A stretch of DNA of 64,000 nucleotides from Ancylostoma caninum (Eukaryota; Nematoda; Chromadorea; Rhabditida; Ancylostomatidae), in the NCBI GenBank assembly GCA_037903475.1, contig JBAJFG010000330.1:248001-312000 (forward strand), in the 5' to 3' direction. The notes beneath the pieces are model-generated. The model made no database searches. It worked only from the letters and a program-made list of their open reading frames with translations, and had not been told where the DNA came from. Made by a program: the position numbers and the translations under genes. Each line of letters starts with the position of its first letter. The first letter of the stretch is position 1. This document shows positions 38,001 through 50,120 of this stretch, piece by piece.

Positions 38001-40096
38001 CCACATCTATTGCATGCAGGTATGTCTGTAGCCGAAGTATTACGGAGCTGTGCATGATAACAACTTTCAGGTGCACTCATGTGTTGCAGACGACGGAGGA
38101 AGGGAGAAAGTCACCGTCGTCGATGCTGACGGGTACGTTGGCGTAACTTTCAAACCATCCATCGCTATAAACTCACAGCTTGACTGTTGCAGGTGCTCAT
38201 CGGATTCGGAGCTGCTGAGCGCGCTCACCTACCCAACTCCCCTGAGGGCATTCGCTAGGTCGCGAGTGTTCAAATTCGCCGATAAGAGCGACATCAACTT
38301 TGCCTGCCAAATTCGACTGATGATGAAGCAAGACGCAGTCAATGGCACCTGCCCGGTGAGTTTCTCCGGCTAAGGAAAAAAAGAACCAGCTTGCTTTCAT
38401 GGGTTATACCATGCATTTCATTTCAACTATGGCTGGAGAAATTCCTGAATGGGCGGTGTTCAGGGCTGCTTAAATTTGAAACCACGCAGTGAAAGTCAGT
38501 TTTCTACTGAACTCTCCCTTAGTTGTTAAGGCACCATATTCATAAAATAAATCCCTCAAGGAGCGAGATGCTAATTTTTCTCAGAAACTCTATCTTAACT
38601 TGAACAGCCAAACTTAGCTAAAAGCTTTTTTCGAATTCTCGGCACGCCTTCTAGTTTAGGTGAGCGTCAAAAGGAAATCATAGCTTGGGCGCTGCTTTAT
38701 TAGAGGGTTGACTCTCTCTTTTTCTTTTTTTTTATTTTGCAAAATTTTAGCTCGCCTGATGAGCATGGAAAGTTACTCTAGAAGTGCTGGTGTGCTATTC
38801 GATTTCTCACTTCTGGAAACATCCGTTATGGAAAAATATGCAAAAACACCAAGGAAGTCAAAGGAAATGACATCACTATTTGTGCAACGTATTGGTTCTA
38901 ATAACAATAAAGAGCAGATGCTCCTCCCAGAGTTCCCATGTCTGCTAATCTTTGGAGTTCAACGTGCTCATTCATCTTAGTGTGACAATATGTATACATA
39001 CTGAGTTGGTCAGAAACTTCTTCTAAACTTTACTTTCATGTTATTGAAAAGTCGCAGTGACTCGATGGATTGGATTTTACATAACTAGCTGTTGGGGTGT
39101 TCCTGAAGCTCCTGCGTGCACGTCATATTAGGATTCCTCTGTTAATCTCCGAGTACTAGAGACATGTGAACCTCTTCAACTTGCGATTCTTGTAGGCCTC
39201 AAATCTTGCAGGCTGAATATGTTGGAGTTGTTATTTTTCCGTTAGCATAAGCGGAACTTCCACAAAGGTATTTCTACAGGGGATCATTGTCTAATTCTCA
39301 ACCATGCATATCACGACTGGTCGTTCCTTCTCGGAGTAGCGCTTCTAAAATCGTTATCTCTGACAAATTTTCGAAATTAACGCAGCAGAAAATCGAAAGA
39401 ATCGAAGGATGACCTGCTGTTCTTCGGGTTTCTGGCTGCGTTTCTGCCGGTTTTCTCCTGCGTTTCTTATGAATAGCTGCTGCGGTTCTGCCGAATAGCT
39501 GAGCGAAGACTGCTGAATATCAAAAGTCAAAGTCGAATAAATTCTACCTCCACGAAATTCTTTTATATGAATGCGGTGCAAATGTCGCAGAACTTTCTGA
39601 CCGAACCAATGCATACGTATTCCCTGCGTTAGAAGTGTTTCCATTCCTAAGAAAAATGCCACAAAAGTGATTTGATCCTCCTGTATAAGGTGTGTGTCAT
39701 GGAATTCGTTGAAGGTCCCCAACTGTTCCGCTCGAAGAAGAAGATCTGCTACATTTACTCCGCTGACCCGCTCCTCGGTGTTCGATGTGGTGGCACCATC
39801 GATGACAGTTCTGGAGAGGAGACGAACGGAGATCTCAGAAGCGAAACAAGGTACACTTCGAGAATTTCATGTCTGTTGTTAAATATTACAGCTTTGCACC
39901 CACCCACTCATACATAAGCTCACTTGAAGCCAGCAACTGCCCTGAACTACTGTGTTTTATGGTTGCTATTTCAGAGCAGATCTGCCCTCTGTTGACTGTT
40001 CCACTGGTGATCTGTTTGATGTCATTTAGTTGTTATGTTGTTTTTACAATTTGTTATATGTGCGGCAGGCGCAGGGCCATGTACAGTTTAGAATAA
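35005..40096 (+). CDS. cuticlin-like ZP-domain membrane protein
   Basis: ZP cuticlins are secreted, cleaved and polymerised in the nematode cuticle, often under alae or sensory structures. Exons: 35005-35068, 37135-37373, 37601-37743, 37806-38019, 38071-38132, 38193-38355, 39715-39850, 39975-40096; 380 residues with consistent phases. Residues 1-17 form a signal peptide; the ZP domain runs from about residue 28 (IKCSPEGVRAYVNLS; GVMVVAHHSTLLTY; YRVECYY) to about 295; a furin-like RRRR lies at 302-305; a hydrophobic segment at 346-369 is the membrane anchor, followed by CGRRRAMYSLE. This order is canonical. The exon 7 acceptor (GTTGAAG) is weak and its start could shift. A second tetrabasic RRKR at 97-100 lies inside the ZP domain. 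Intron 1 (2.07 kb) holds a hairpin and a GC-rich island. I cannot assign it to a particular cut or cutl gene. Confidence 0.9.
36130..36660 (+). other. GC-rich island with TATA box in cuticlin intron 1
   Basis: TATATAA at 36277-36283 sits in a GC-rich block unlike its surroundings. It could be the promoter part of a solo LTR or another retroelement, or an internal promoter. I could not identify matching TG...CA borders with a target duplication. Confidence 0.3.
37002..37104. repeat. 39-bp inverted repeat next to cuticlin exon 2
   Basis: GATATGAACTCTATACTGTG at 37002 onward pairs with the complement ending at 37104; 37 or so of 39 positions pair, loop 25 bases rich in AATAAATAAATATAT. It ends 30 bases before the exon 2 acceptor. 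A short MITE is the simplest reading. Confidence 0.85.
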
Positions 40097-40097
40097 A
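40092..40097 (+). terminator. polyadenylation signal overlapping the cuticlin stop
   Basis: GAATAAAG contains both the TAA stop (40094-40096) and AATAAA, so a used signal would give a 3' UTR of only about 15-20 bases. Confidence 0.4.
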
Positions 40098-40750
40098 GCC
40101 AGTTTTGTTTACGAGATATGTATTTATTTTCTTGCCGAGTAAATTATTTAATATGAACAGATATTGACTACCGCAAACTCATCAACGAAGAGAAATTGAA
40201 CACATACCTAGCTGAGATAGCTGCAACAAATGTGTCGGAAGCTACGGTCCTCATAGCTTCTGACACATTTGTTGCAGCAACTCTGTTAATGTTTTGTAGC
40301 ACAAGTTTTGGGACATTCTTCAAGCACTTCTTCTGCATTCTACACTGCGTCATTCACGCAATTTTCCGGACAATCCATGAAACGTGCACTTCACCGGAGT
40401 CCTTTGAAATTCTTTCGCAGACCAAAAGGTTGCCCCGTTTTGGGCATATATGTATCTTCCATGCAGTACATGGATTTGGGCTGTTTTTTTCTACAAATAC
40501 CTTTAATACCCCCTCACTTATTGTTTTACGGAAAATAAGTTTGCGTATTCTAAACATAGTCCCCATAGCCATTATTAACAGTATTAATAGTGGACGCAAG
40601 ATAGTCTAAAAGCTAGTGTGTTGGATGTGGTGAAAGCATAGATTACTGAAAATGCATTGTGCTATGAGAACCCTATATCACAGCGGTTGGAATTAAAGTG
40701 AATCCGTATGATTTAGGGTCAGCTTTGCGTCGGAGGTGACGGAGAAGACG
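40097..40750. other. spacer between cuticlin and copine genes, with hairpin
   Basis: Contains a 25-bp inverted repeat, AGCTGCAACAAATGTGTCGG... at 40219-40243 against 40255-40278, loop 11 bases. The plus strand is open from about 40717 into the copine exon, so coding may extend upstream. No U-rich trans-splice region typical of operons stands out. Confidence 0.55.
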
Positions 40751-43700
40751 ATGGAGATGATCGACCACAGCCTCGACATGAATATGTCGATGACGGTGGA
40801 ACCGGCGTTCCAGAAGCCATCCATTATCAAGAAGCCGATGAAGAAGGAGCGCGAACATCGACACAGAGAGCTGAAGCGCAACGAGGCACCCGCATTGTGA
40901 GTTGAGCAGTAGTAGGTGTACGGTAGCGAACGATATGGTAATGGCTTTTCAGCGCCCCGATGCGTCGCAACAGTCTCTTGCAAGCTCTCGCCGTCGGCAG
41001 CCCTCACAATGTACCACACTTCAAAACTCTACAGGACATCATCCGGGCGATAAAACATGTGAGTTGCACTGGAAATTATAGGGCAATTTATACTAGCTGC
41101 GTGCGTCAGTCGCGCATCAGTCGCACGCATCCATTTGCAAGAGATTTTCTATGAAGACCGGTCAACGCGGCATGTACATCTTCAATGAAAAGAACACGCG
41201 GCCGCCGCGAGGCCGTAAATGCGTGCGTCTGAGCTGCGACTGCGATGCGACTGCGATGCGACTGGGCCTTATTCTGCATCACATAGACGCACGCGCGTCA
41301 GTCGCACGCATCAAGTATAAATTGCCCTTATATAAAGCCAACAGGCTCCGTGCCCACCTCTTCAACACAACCGTTCTCCCTGCTTTGACCTACGCCTCAG
41401 AAACCTGGGCGTTGCGCAAGCAGGATGAGAATGCGGTTAGCGTCGTCGAACGCTCCATCGAGAGGGTGATGCTAGGAATAACCCGCCTCACGCAAGTGAG
41501 GGCTGGAATACGGAGCTCCACCCTCCGTCAACAATCGAAGATCAGGGACGCTGCCGCTTACGCCAAGTTGAGTAAGGTTAGGTGGGCCGGGCACGTGATG
41601 CGTTTTAACGACAACCGTTGGACAAGAGCCGTCAGCGACTGGACTCCACGGGACGTTAAGCGCACGACAGGAAGACCACCGACCCGATGGTCAGACTTCT
41701 TCACGAAGTCCTTCAAGGATAGATACGATGCTCTCCGTGTCCCTCGAACGGACAGAATCCACTGGACAACTCTGGCTCGCGAGAGGGACAAATGGAAGGA
41801 TTGCTGGCGCCCGCTCGGTATACCCGAAGATCAACGGGAGTCAAGGTGATCAAGGTGATCAAGGTGATATAAAGCCAAAACCGCTTCGTTGGCTCACATC
41901 GCATACGCAACGCAGGGACTATGGTCTAACACGGTAGCAGAGAATCGGTTTCTTCAGTTCAGATTTTGGGATGTCCGGCGTGATTGTGGAAAAGAGGTGA
42001 CCATGGTTGTCAGCTGTTAAGTACTGTATTTGCAACTCAAGCAGTAACACCATCCTATGGGCATTCCTTGGGGTGAACCACCGCGCTATCTTCGATCCAC
42101 CCTGTAACATCCCTCGAATTGCTCGTGGCCTCACTAACTCCCCCCCCCCACCCTCCGCCCGAGTGCGCAGGACTATGCCAAGCTCATAAATGTGGACCGT
42201 TGAGTGATCCTCGTTTTGCCTAGAAGAAGACTATATCCTACAACCTAAGGGCCACACTGTCCTGAAACTTCTCTCTGGTTACTCAAATTTTGCCTGAGTG
42301 TTTGTTTTATTTCACGGAAGCCTGAAACATGCTTGAAATAAAAAGGTTATGAAGTTGTTGTCAGCGACCACAAGAGGGAAGTTAAATTGGTCTCTTTCAC
42401 ATCCAAAAACGGTATTCTGTTTTCGACAGGCCTACCGAAATGTGAAAGTTGAGCTGCACACTACAATGTAGTTGTGGGCGTGACATAAGGTCGTCTGCCT
42501 ATGGTAGGGTGGAAATAATAACAAAACAGAAATGAGAAAATAAAAATCAGTAAAGCAGGATATATACTTATGAGACTCCAAGGAGCCGGACCCATTTACA
42601 CGTGTCACACCTCTGCCTCGGCACTCTGATTGTCTGCGCATCCACACGCTCTTTTGACATCAGTTATCTTATTCTCGATCGATCCCTCTGCGTCACGTTC
42701 TAACTTGTCCAAACAGGTGGTGAGAAAATGCGCGCGGACCCAAAACACTGGACAGGCGATGAGCGACCCTCTTGTGCAAGCTGCACATAAACAATCTTTC
42801 CAAGAAGACATGGGCTCTCATTTCAGGCGGGTCTCGAATACTCAAACCTGATATTTGGTATCGACTACACCAAGTCGAACTGTTACCAGGGTGAACGAAC
42901 ATTTGACGGCCGCACGCTGCACTATTTGGATGCCAGCGGCGAGATGAATCCATACCAACAGGTCGAGAGCTTTTCATTCCTCATTCAAACAACGTAACCA
43001 CATTCTTTTCAAATAGCCTATCAATTGCAGGTCATCGAAATCGTCGGAAAGACGTTGTCATCGTTCGATGCCGACGGTATGATTCCAGCGTACGGCTTCG
43101 GTGACGAGGAGTTCACCGACAAAGGCATTTTCAACATAGCCGATCGATACAATCTTGACAAGGATTGTAACGGGTTCGAAGGTGGGCATGCACTCACATA
43201 CTAAACAGGGGTCTCCCAGTTTTTATATGGTTGACGCACTAGGAGAATGCAGCGCAAATCAGCACAGGTGGTCGGTTTCTGCTACCGCATCTCTGCGTTC
43301 GATCGGAGCACGATTTGGAGTGCATTGCCCGGAAGAATAGGGTGTATTTTATTGCAAAACTTCCAAAACGCTACGCTTCTATTATCTGCGATTTGAACAA
43401 ATACTCTGCGCTACCACAATGCCGAAAGATTTTACTGCCAAATACTCTAAGCTCCTGCAGTAACTAACTTATCAGTTCCCGAAGAGTAAATCCCTAATCG
43501 TCTTTCGAGAAATGCAAAATGAAAAGCTTGTGATGTTGTAGCTTCTAGTAATTTCTAGCTAATTTTTGCAAAGTGAAAGCTCTTCGACAACCAGTTTAAG
43601 GGGCTTTCATACATTTGCCGCGGCGGCGCCGCCGCCGCTGCGGCAAAAGTTGCCGCCGAGCGGCATGCCGCGCTTTCACACAAACGTCGCCCAGCGACAA

Positions 43701-46693
43701 AATACCCGCTCGACCATTCCTTGCCGCTTGCCGCTGGATGACGTCGCCGGGCGGCGCCGCGGCAAAAAAGTAAACAAGCTTTTGTCGCGGCGACGTCGCC
43801 GCGGCGCCGCCGCCGCGACGTCGCCGGCCTATGCTTAACCATGGGCGACTGCCGCCGCGGCAAATGTATGAAAGCCACTTTAGGGTGTAGTGACTGGACC
43901 TAGTTCACTAGCATTCCACTATTTAACAGTTTCTTTGTAAGTATATTCTTGCTAATCTATGTTTGGAATGCGGGAGAGCCAGCAGTGACGTGATTGCGAG
44001 TCCCGAAACGAATGTGCCTGAGTCCCTAAAAATCGGCCATTTCGTCTCACTGTCTGCGCCTCAAGACTGCGGTGTCTATGAGTGCCGCCGCGTATCTCTA
44101 GCCGCTTTAGCCCCCTTACGGCGCTTTGTTTAATAGATTTGCTCAAGAGGTTCTCGATAACTTACCTTCTCATCCATGCACATATGTAGGTGTTCAAATT
44201 GAACTATCACGTTGTGAGGAAAGTTTCCAAATTGAAAAAAAAATTCCGACGAAAAGGAACAAAAACACTATTCAAAAGTGATCACTACTATGTTCAGTCA
44301 CTACAACATTGAATATTAAAGTTGTAGAGTCCTTGCTATCTTATAGCTTGTTGCTGACAGCTGTTTTGGCATCGCGACCTAATTCGAGTTCGTAAAGCAC
44401 CAATTTCCGAACATTTTTCCTCGACAACCTCACATATGCAAATAAGTCCAAAATGTAAATGTAGAAAACAACAATTGATATGCAGAAGTGATTTGCAAGA
44501 GAAAAACAGGGCGCGAAATGAATTTCTTCTCGTAAAGCATACATCCTAGAGGCATTCCCGAGCAACCCTTCGGTTAGCTTGTTCAATATTTTGTCGAGAT
44601 ACAGAAAATGTTTTGTTCTGGGTTAAAATTCTTCGGATCTAGTCTCAGCTTATCCGAAGTATTATTGTTGTATGATGGGTTCTTACACTGCGGGTATCGC
44701 TGCATAAGTTGTGCAGGGTGTGTGACAAATTTTTCGTTGTAACTTCGCTAAGAACTCACGCTACCCAAAATAGCTATGAAACCAATTGCTCCATTAGAAT
44801 GATTGATATGTGTGCACTTTTCAGAAGTTCTAAGAGTCTACAACGAAGTGACCCCCAAGGTGGTTATGAGTGGACCAACGAACTTCGTTCCGTTGATCGG
44901 TAAGTGACCCTACTCATCCGCAATGTCCCAGCTGTACACTACATTTATCATCTATGCAGAACGTGCTGTGGAGATTTGCAAGGAGAAACAGTCCTATCAT
45001 ATTCTCGTCATTGTGGCCGATGGTCAAGTGACAAACGAGAAAATCAACCAGAAAGCGATCGCCGCCGCTTCACACTATCCACTCAGCATTATCATGTGAG
45101 TTCACTGTTGTAGCACTGTTAGTTTTCATGAAGATCTCTGTCTGTCTGAAGGGTGGGTGTTGGTGACGGTCCTTGGAATATGATGGGACGATTCGATGAC
45201 AACATTCCGAAACGATTATTTGACAACTTCCACTTCGTCGATTTCCACAAGGTATGTTGTGAAGTCATTCAGCAGACTCCAGTAAAGCGAAACCGGTCAC
45301 ACGCATTGCACCACGTTTGACGTGGCACACTGACTGCCTAGTTGTCTGCGTATCCCTACAGCTCAGAAGTCTCGCCTCACACCTCCTCATTGATTATCGA
45401 CGCTCCCGCTCACTGTCCAGCCCCATCCAAAAAGGAGAATTGCGTGCATCACTTTGCTGGAGTCCTGTTTACTTTCATCCTTCATTAGATATTTTTCTGA
45501 AGCATACAAACACGAAAAAAAATTCGTGGAGGTAAATTCACATTTGGTAAGGTCTTAATCCATTGCGGACCACGTGATTCACTTGGTGTATCACTACCTC
45601 TCGCCAAATATGATCATGTGATGGACATGACAGGTCACGTCATGCTTTTGTTTCAAAAATTCACTTTTCCAGAGACACTTTTCCTGAAATACATTATTAG
45701 ATATAAAAACAACGAGTCAGACTGGTTCCACTGGAGCTCAAACGCTACTTGGCTACTTATGCAAAAAATGTGCAGGGTCCCCACTGTGTTAGCTTGGTCT
45801 GGTGATGAACCCGGCTTTACATCGCAGCAGGGTACGATGCATGTGTCCCGTACAACGATCCATTAGGCCAAACTACAGATGAGCCAAAATCCAGTGTCGG
45901 CATTTCGGAAGTTCCTGAGTCCTGGCCTCATGCAAGCTCCTAACACTTAGATTTCTGGAGGCTTAGCAGTTGCTCAGTTATGCAAAGTCATACCTGTTTA
46001 ATACCCCCCCCCCACCCCCCTCCCCCCCAAAAAAAATTCCGATATTTCGAACTTGTCTCAACTTTTGACTCTCAAATTTCCGGTCGAACGCAATACTTCT
46101 GCCGCTTATTCCTGGTCAAGACCTCCACCATCTGCATCTTGGCACTCCAGTTGCCTGCGCATACCATTGTATAGTGCGTTACACCATCATACCTATATAT
46201 GGACGATAACTGGGAAGGCAGCAGGGAGAAAAAGAATGCGGGAAAGTGTGCAGCAATTGCAGAGGAACGAGAGAAAAGCAGGTTATCGCACGGTTACTCA
46301 ACTACTGTTGCGTTTGGAAGACTATATCACTGCGAGCGAGACTGAACTGCTGCAGTCCCATACATCGAAGTGTTTTAGAAATGAATGTGGGCTCAATCAA
46401 AACTAAAAGATGAGACTGAGTTTCATTTTGAAGTGTGTCCCAAAATGTTTTGCATTCGTCTATTACATACTAAAAATATTGAAAACTCAACAGAAAAAAA
46501 GATATTTTAACATGTCAGAAAAAACTCTCAGCTTTCTTTTTTTCCTTACGACTACTCAAATCCTCATATTCAGGTCATGTTCAACGCTCCGAACGCTGAG
46601 GCTTCGTTCGCGTTGAACGCTCTGATGGAGATTCCGGATCAATACAAAGCAATCAAGGAGCTCGGGCTGTTGAAGCACAGCCGAAGGGGTTAA
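40751..46693 (+). CDS. copine-family VWA-domain protein
   Basis: Copine A domains are MIDAS-type integrin-like modules of calcium-responsive membrane and signalling proteins. Exons: 40751-40896, 40953-41058, 42827-42961, 43031-43181, 44825-44899, 44960-45095, 45152-45251, 46574-46693; 322 residues, all phases fit. Residues 85 onward form the domain: [11 protein letters not shown] (MIDAS Asp97, Thr99, Ser101), then [61 protein letters not shown]. The 84 residues before it are Met/Lys/Arg-rich ([20 protein letters not shown]); no C2 domain is visible, unlike classical copines, but nematodes have copine-domain-only proteins. The exon frame is open back to an AG at 40716, so an upstream exon may exist. 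Introns 2, 4 and 7 are long and carry repeats. Confidence 0.88.
41081..41328. mobile_element. MITE in copine intron 2
   Basis: Termini GGGCAATTTATACTAGCTGC and the complement of GCATCAAGTATAAATTGCCC form inverted repeats of about 30 bases; TTATA flanks both sides (41076-41080, 41329-41333), a possible 5-bp target duplication. The interior block GATTTTCTATGAAGACCGGT...GCGGCCGCC recurs diverged at 47975-48062. Confidence 0.7.
41334..41873 (+). mobile_element. RTE retrotransposon 3' fragment
   Basis: One open frame encodes [22 protein letters not shown], then [24 protein letters not shown] and [20 protein letters not shown] up to GIPEDQRES: the C-terminal end of an RTE polyprotein, 5'-truncated. 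It ends in three tandem copies of TCAAGGTGA (41846-41870), the short-repeat tail typical of RTE elements. Sits in copine intron 2 in the gene's orientation. Confidence 0.88.
43599..43880. mobile_element. GC-rich MITE, possibly PIF/Harbinger type
   Basis: Ends GGGGCTTTCATACATTTGCC and the complement of GGCAAATGTATGAAAGCC pair over about 30 bases, with TTA on each side, the target choice of PIF/Harbinger elements. The interior is packed with GCCGCCGCGGC palindromes. Located in copine intron 4. Confidence 0.7.
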
Positions 46694-49600
46694 TTCAGTT
46701 AAACGAGCGTACGAGCGATTACTGTAGCGCCTGCCAGCTAACGCGCGCATTTGTGCAGGCGATTCTCATAGAGTAGTACCATAAACCCGGTGTTGTCGTT
46801 GGCCATCAGCCAACGACATATTCGATCCGATCAGTTCACGGAGTAAACTGCTAGCTGCTTCTAGAAGAACAGCGCCTGTGCGAGTGCCGGGTTATGCGAA
46901 AGTGCGCGCGCCCACTAGTAACGACCTCGAACGCTTTCTGGCCCGCAGCCAAGTTTTCTGCTCAAAAATCTTCACGATGAAGATGCTCATAGCGTGAAAA
47001 ACTAATGATACTGCGCATGGCGACTTGTTGCAACGATTTCAGGTTTTTAGGTATTTTTTTAGCAGTAACTTCACAAATCAATCACTCGGTGCCTAAAGCG
47101 CCGCTCTCCTGTTGCAACGGGTCGGCCTCGTCGTCTGCGTTTCGATTCGCTTTCACTAATGCGCGATTTTGTGATAGTCTCATAGTTGTACTTAATAAAA
47201 TGCAAAAAAAAAACACACGCATGCACACAATTTCGCGCTCCACTTATAATCTCTGGAAATGCGGACGTTGTATAATGATGATTGTTGTAATTATTGTTGT
47301 AAATGAAGTAAGCAACTGTGTACCAAATAAATGTTGCTTGTTCTGTCTGATTGTTGTACTCACGCCACAAAATTTCAAAGGCAGTGAGTCCTCTATTTCT
47401 ATTGTCGTCTTCCTTTGTTATTTTGAAGCTATCTCTCTTTATCCTCTCTTTGGGAGACTACCCGATCGTCTGCCTTGAGGTATTGAATACCTGTATCTTA
47501 GTAGCGCACGGAGGAAGTGGGCGAAAGGGTCATGGGAAAAGGTGGGTCTCTGCCGTTATGGTGACCGGATGGAAAATAAAAATGATAAAAAAATGATAAT
47601 ATTAAATAATTAATGAAAACTATTCAGGAAACAGTAATAAAAATAAACATTTGGAAACACACCAGTGCAATGTCTTTATTTATTTTGTAAAGTATTTTCA
47701 AAAAATCGACGACCCATTCTCAGGAGGGGGGGGGAGAGGTGCCCCCAGTCTGATGTTTTTACATCTTACAGTCTGGGCACTTCTTCACAGATCTCCTTCC
47801 TACGCATCAACATGACGAGTTCGACCTTAGATGGTCGGCAGTTGCCTCACTGCCATCTACCCTTTGATGCAGGGAACGTCAGTCTGAAAAACAACCTATT
47901 CGCGAAGACACTACCGTAACGACCACTGTCACAGCTCGCTGGTATTGCATTTCTGCCAAACGATACTCCAGCGTACGCAAGGATTTTCCATGAAAACCAG
48001 TCAACGCAGCATGCACATCATGAATTACGATACTGCGCGGCCGCCTCAGTCGCGTGCGTCTCATGTTTCCAATGAAATGCTCTCTTTTTTCGCGCTATCT
48101 CACCACCCGATACGAGTTCTACGTCACAGGAAAGGAAATGCAAGGCCAGGGCTACTCACTACAGTACGCGCACAAGGCAATCGTGGTGGGACCATCGAGC
48201 GTGTTACCTGCATGTTTAGCCATGTGGGTGTGCATCACCGCGAGGGAAAACGAGGCGATTTCCCGCCCTTCACGATCAGCTCGTCCTCGGTCGCATTCAA
48301 ATTCTGCATGGTCATGCATAGTGGAATCGCGCGCGAAGAGAACGAGTCAACCGTTGAGGGCGGGAGAAGGAATTGAACAAACCAAGCGCAGAACCATACC
48401 ACGCCCCGTTTTCCCTCACGATGATACACTAGACATGTTCGCACCATTCATTTATTTGATAGACCCTAACGTCGTGTATAGGCAAGGGAAAGTAAAAAAA
48501 AAGAAAGTGAAGATTAGGCTTTCAGATACAAATTTGTGGACTAATGAAACCGACTAGTTATCCGTTCCAGGGTTGGGTTCATGAAACGATAACAGAGCAA
48601 ACTAACGATGGCTGGCGTGATTGGATATCACGTAGACCACGTAATACTAGGAAACCACGGACGCGAAATTTATTTGCTAGCCAGGTTCGGCGACGTTATA
48701 TATCCGTTCATGAATCCTAGCCCTGGTTGCAGTCCAAACGCCTCCAACATGGTAGAAGCACCTGGGCATGTTTGGAACGGGCCAAAATCTGCTTCACTTT
48801 ACCACTCAGTTTGTTGACTGGATTATGGATGCGCCATGTTGCGGCGATACCCACCTAATCTCCATCGTCTCCTTTGCGAACAAACTAAGCTGTACCTGTT
48901 GACTGGTTTGTAAAGAGGCGCGAGTCTGCTTGCCCGCAAACAGCATTACGTCTCGTCGCGATTGTTTCGTGAAACCTAATATTCATGTCATCTACATATG
49001 TGATATTGTTCCCTTTCACTGGTCACAGCTGTTTTTGGTAGTGGTGAGAAGACTTCGGCAGGAGCTTGACTCAAGTCAAACGGGTCTTCGTAAAAGATGA
49101 GGTGAGCAAAGGGGACTTCGTAGCGGGGAAACCACGGACGCGAAACTGGACATTGCTCGGAAAACCGCGCAGTCCTTTGCAGGTAAGAGTGAAGAAGGCA
49201 GATTGAACCGAAAAAAACTTCATCTATGAGTTCTACTAATTCTGACTGAGATAAGAACAGAATCGAAATCTTTTGAAAACTACACTTGAAAAAGTACCTA
49301 GCGGTACCCATGGTATTACACGGATCCTGCTCAAATTCTGAGTGCACATACTACTCATTCACCAATTCACGGAGGAAATTGGAATTGATTGCGGCAGGAT
49401 TTTTTGAGACTATCGTGCGAAATTCCTGCAGACAGCACTGCTTCCATTGTTTATAAGAAGACAGATTCTGCACGGAACTTGGTGGAAAAAGGCATGTAGT
49501 TGCAGACGGCAACTTGCTATCTAAATCTCAAAGAGAATTGGATTTAATTAAATTTGGTAAGAGTTACAGCTGAAAAAGTACCTAGCAGTACCCACAGCAC

Positions 49601-50120
49601 CGTTGTTACAGAATGGATCCTGTTCAAACTTTGTAGTAGGATTACGGGTACGACTCTACCACCAACTGCCAGAGGAAATTGGAATTATTTGATTTTGAAA
49701 GGAGATATTGCTCAGGAATTCTCTGAACCCTCAGTTTACCCTTTAGGGTTCAGCACACGTCCAAAGAATTTTCGTCAAATAACTTTCTTTAAAATCAAGT
49801 AGTTCCGGTTGTATTGGCGCGATGAGCTAGAGGAGAAGCTGCTCGTTCCATGAGTAATAAAATTGCCTCGTTTAATTAGTTACAGCGAAAAAAAAACTAA
49901 AAAACGATCTTCAGCACCACTTCGGCACATTTCCTTCAAAAAACTTCTTCCGAAATCAACAATTACCTATTTTATTCGCATTGTTGTATTCAGGAAGTAT
50001 TGTCTGTCAAACTAATAGCAAAAGCCTCCGAAATCTCCAACCCTTCTCGAATTTTAGCTGGAAAAATAGAAAACTATATCTTCTAACAAATTCCATGTCC
50101 TCTTATCATAAAACCTGGGC
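46694..50120. other. repeat-rich intergenic region
   Basis: No gene recognised. It holds a block at 47975-48062 shared with the MITE at 41.1 kb; a block at about 48125-48210 that recurs inverted at about 51560-51640; a foldback at about 48210-48437 (GTGTGCATCACCGCGAGGG against CCCTCACGATGATACACT); and a diverged direct duplication, 49285-49440 against 49563-49700. Confidence 0.5.

Noticed and set aside
43555..43878. Ala/Arg-rich frames on both strands
   Set aside because: They arise from the GC-rich palindromic MITE in a copine intron.
35005..46693. Operon of cuticlin and copine genes
   Set aside because: Same strand and about 650 bp apart, but no U-rich element or clear SL2-type acceptor, and the functions are unrelated.
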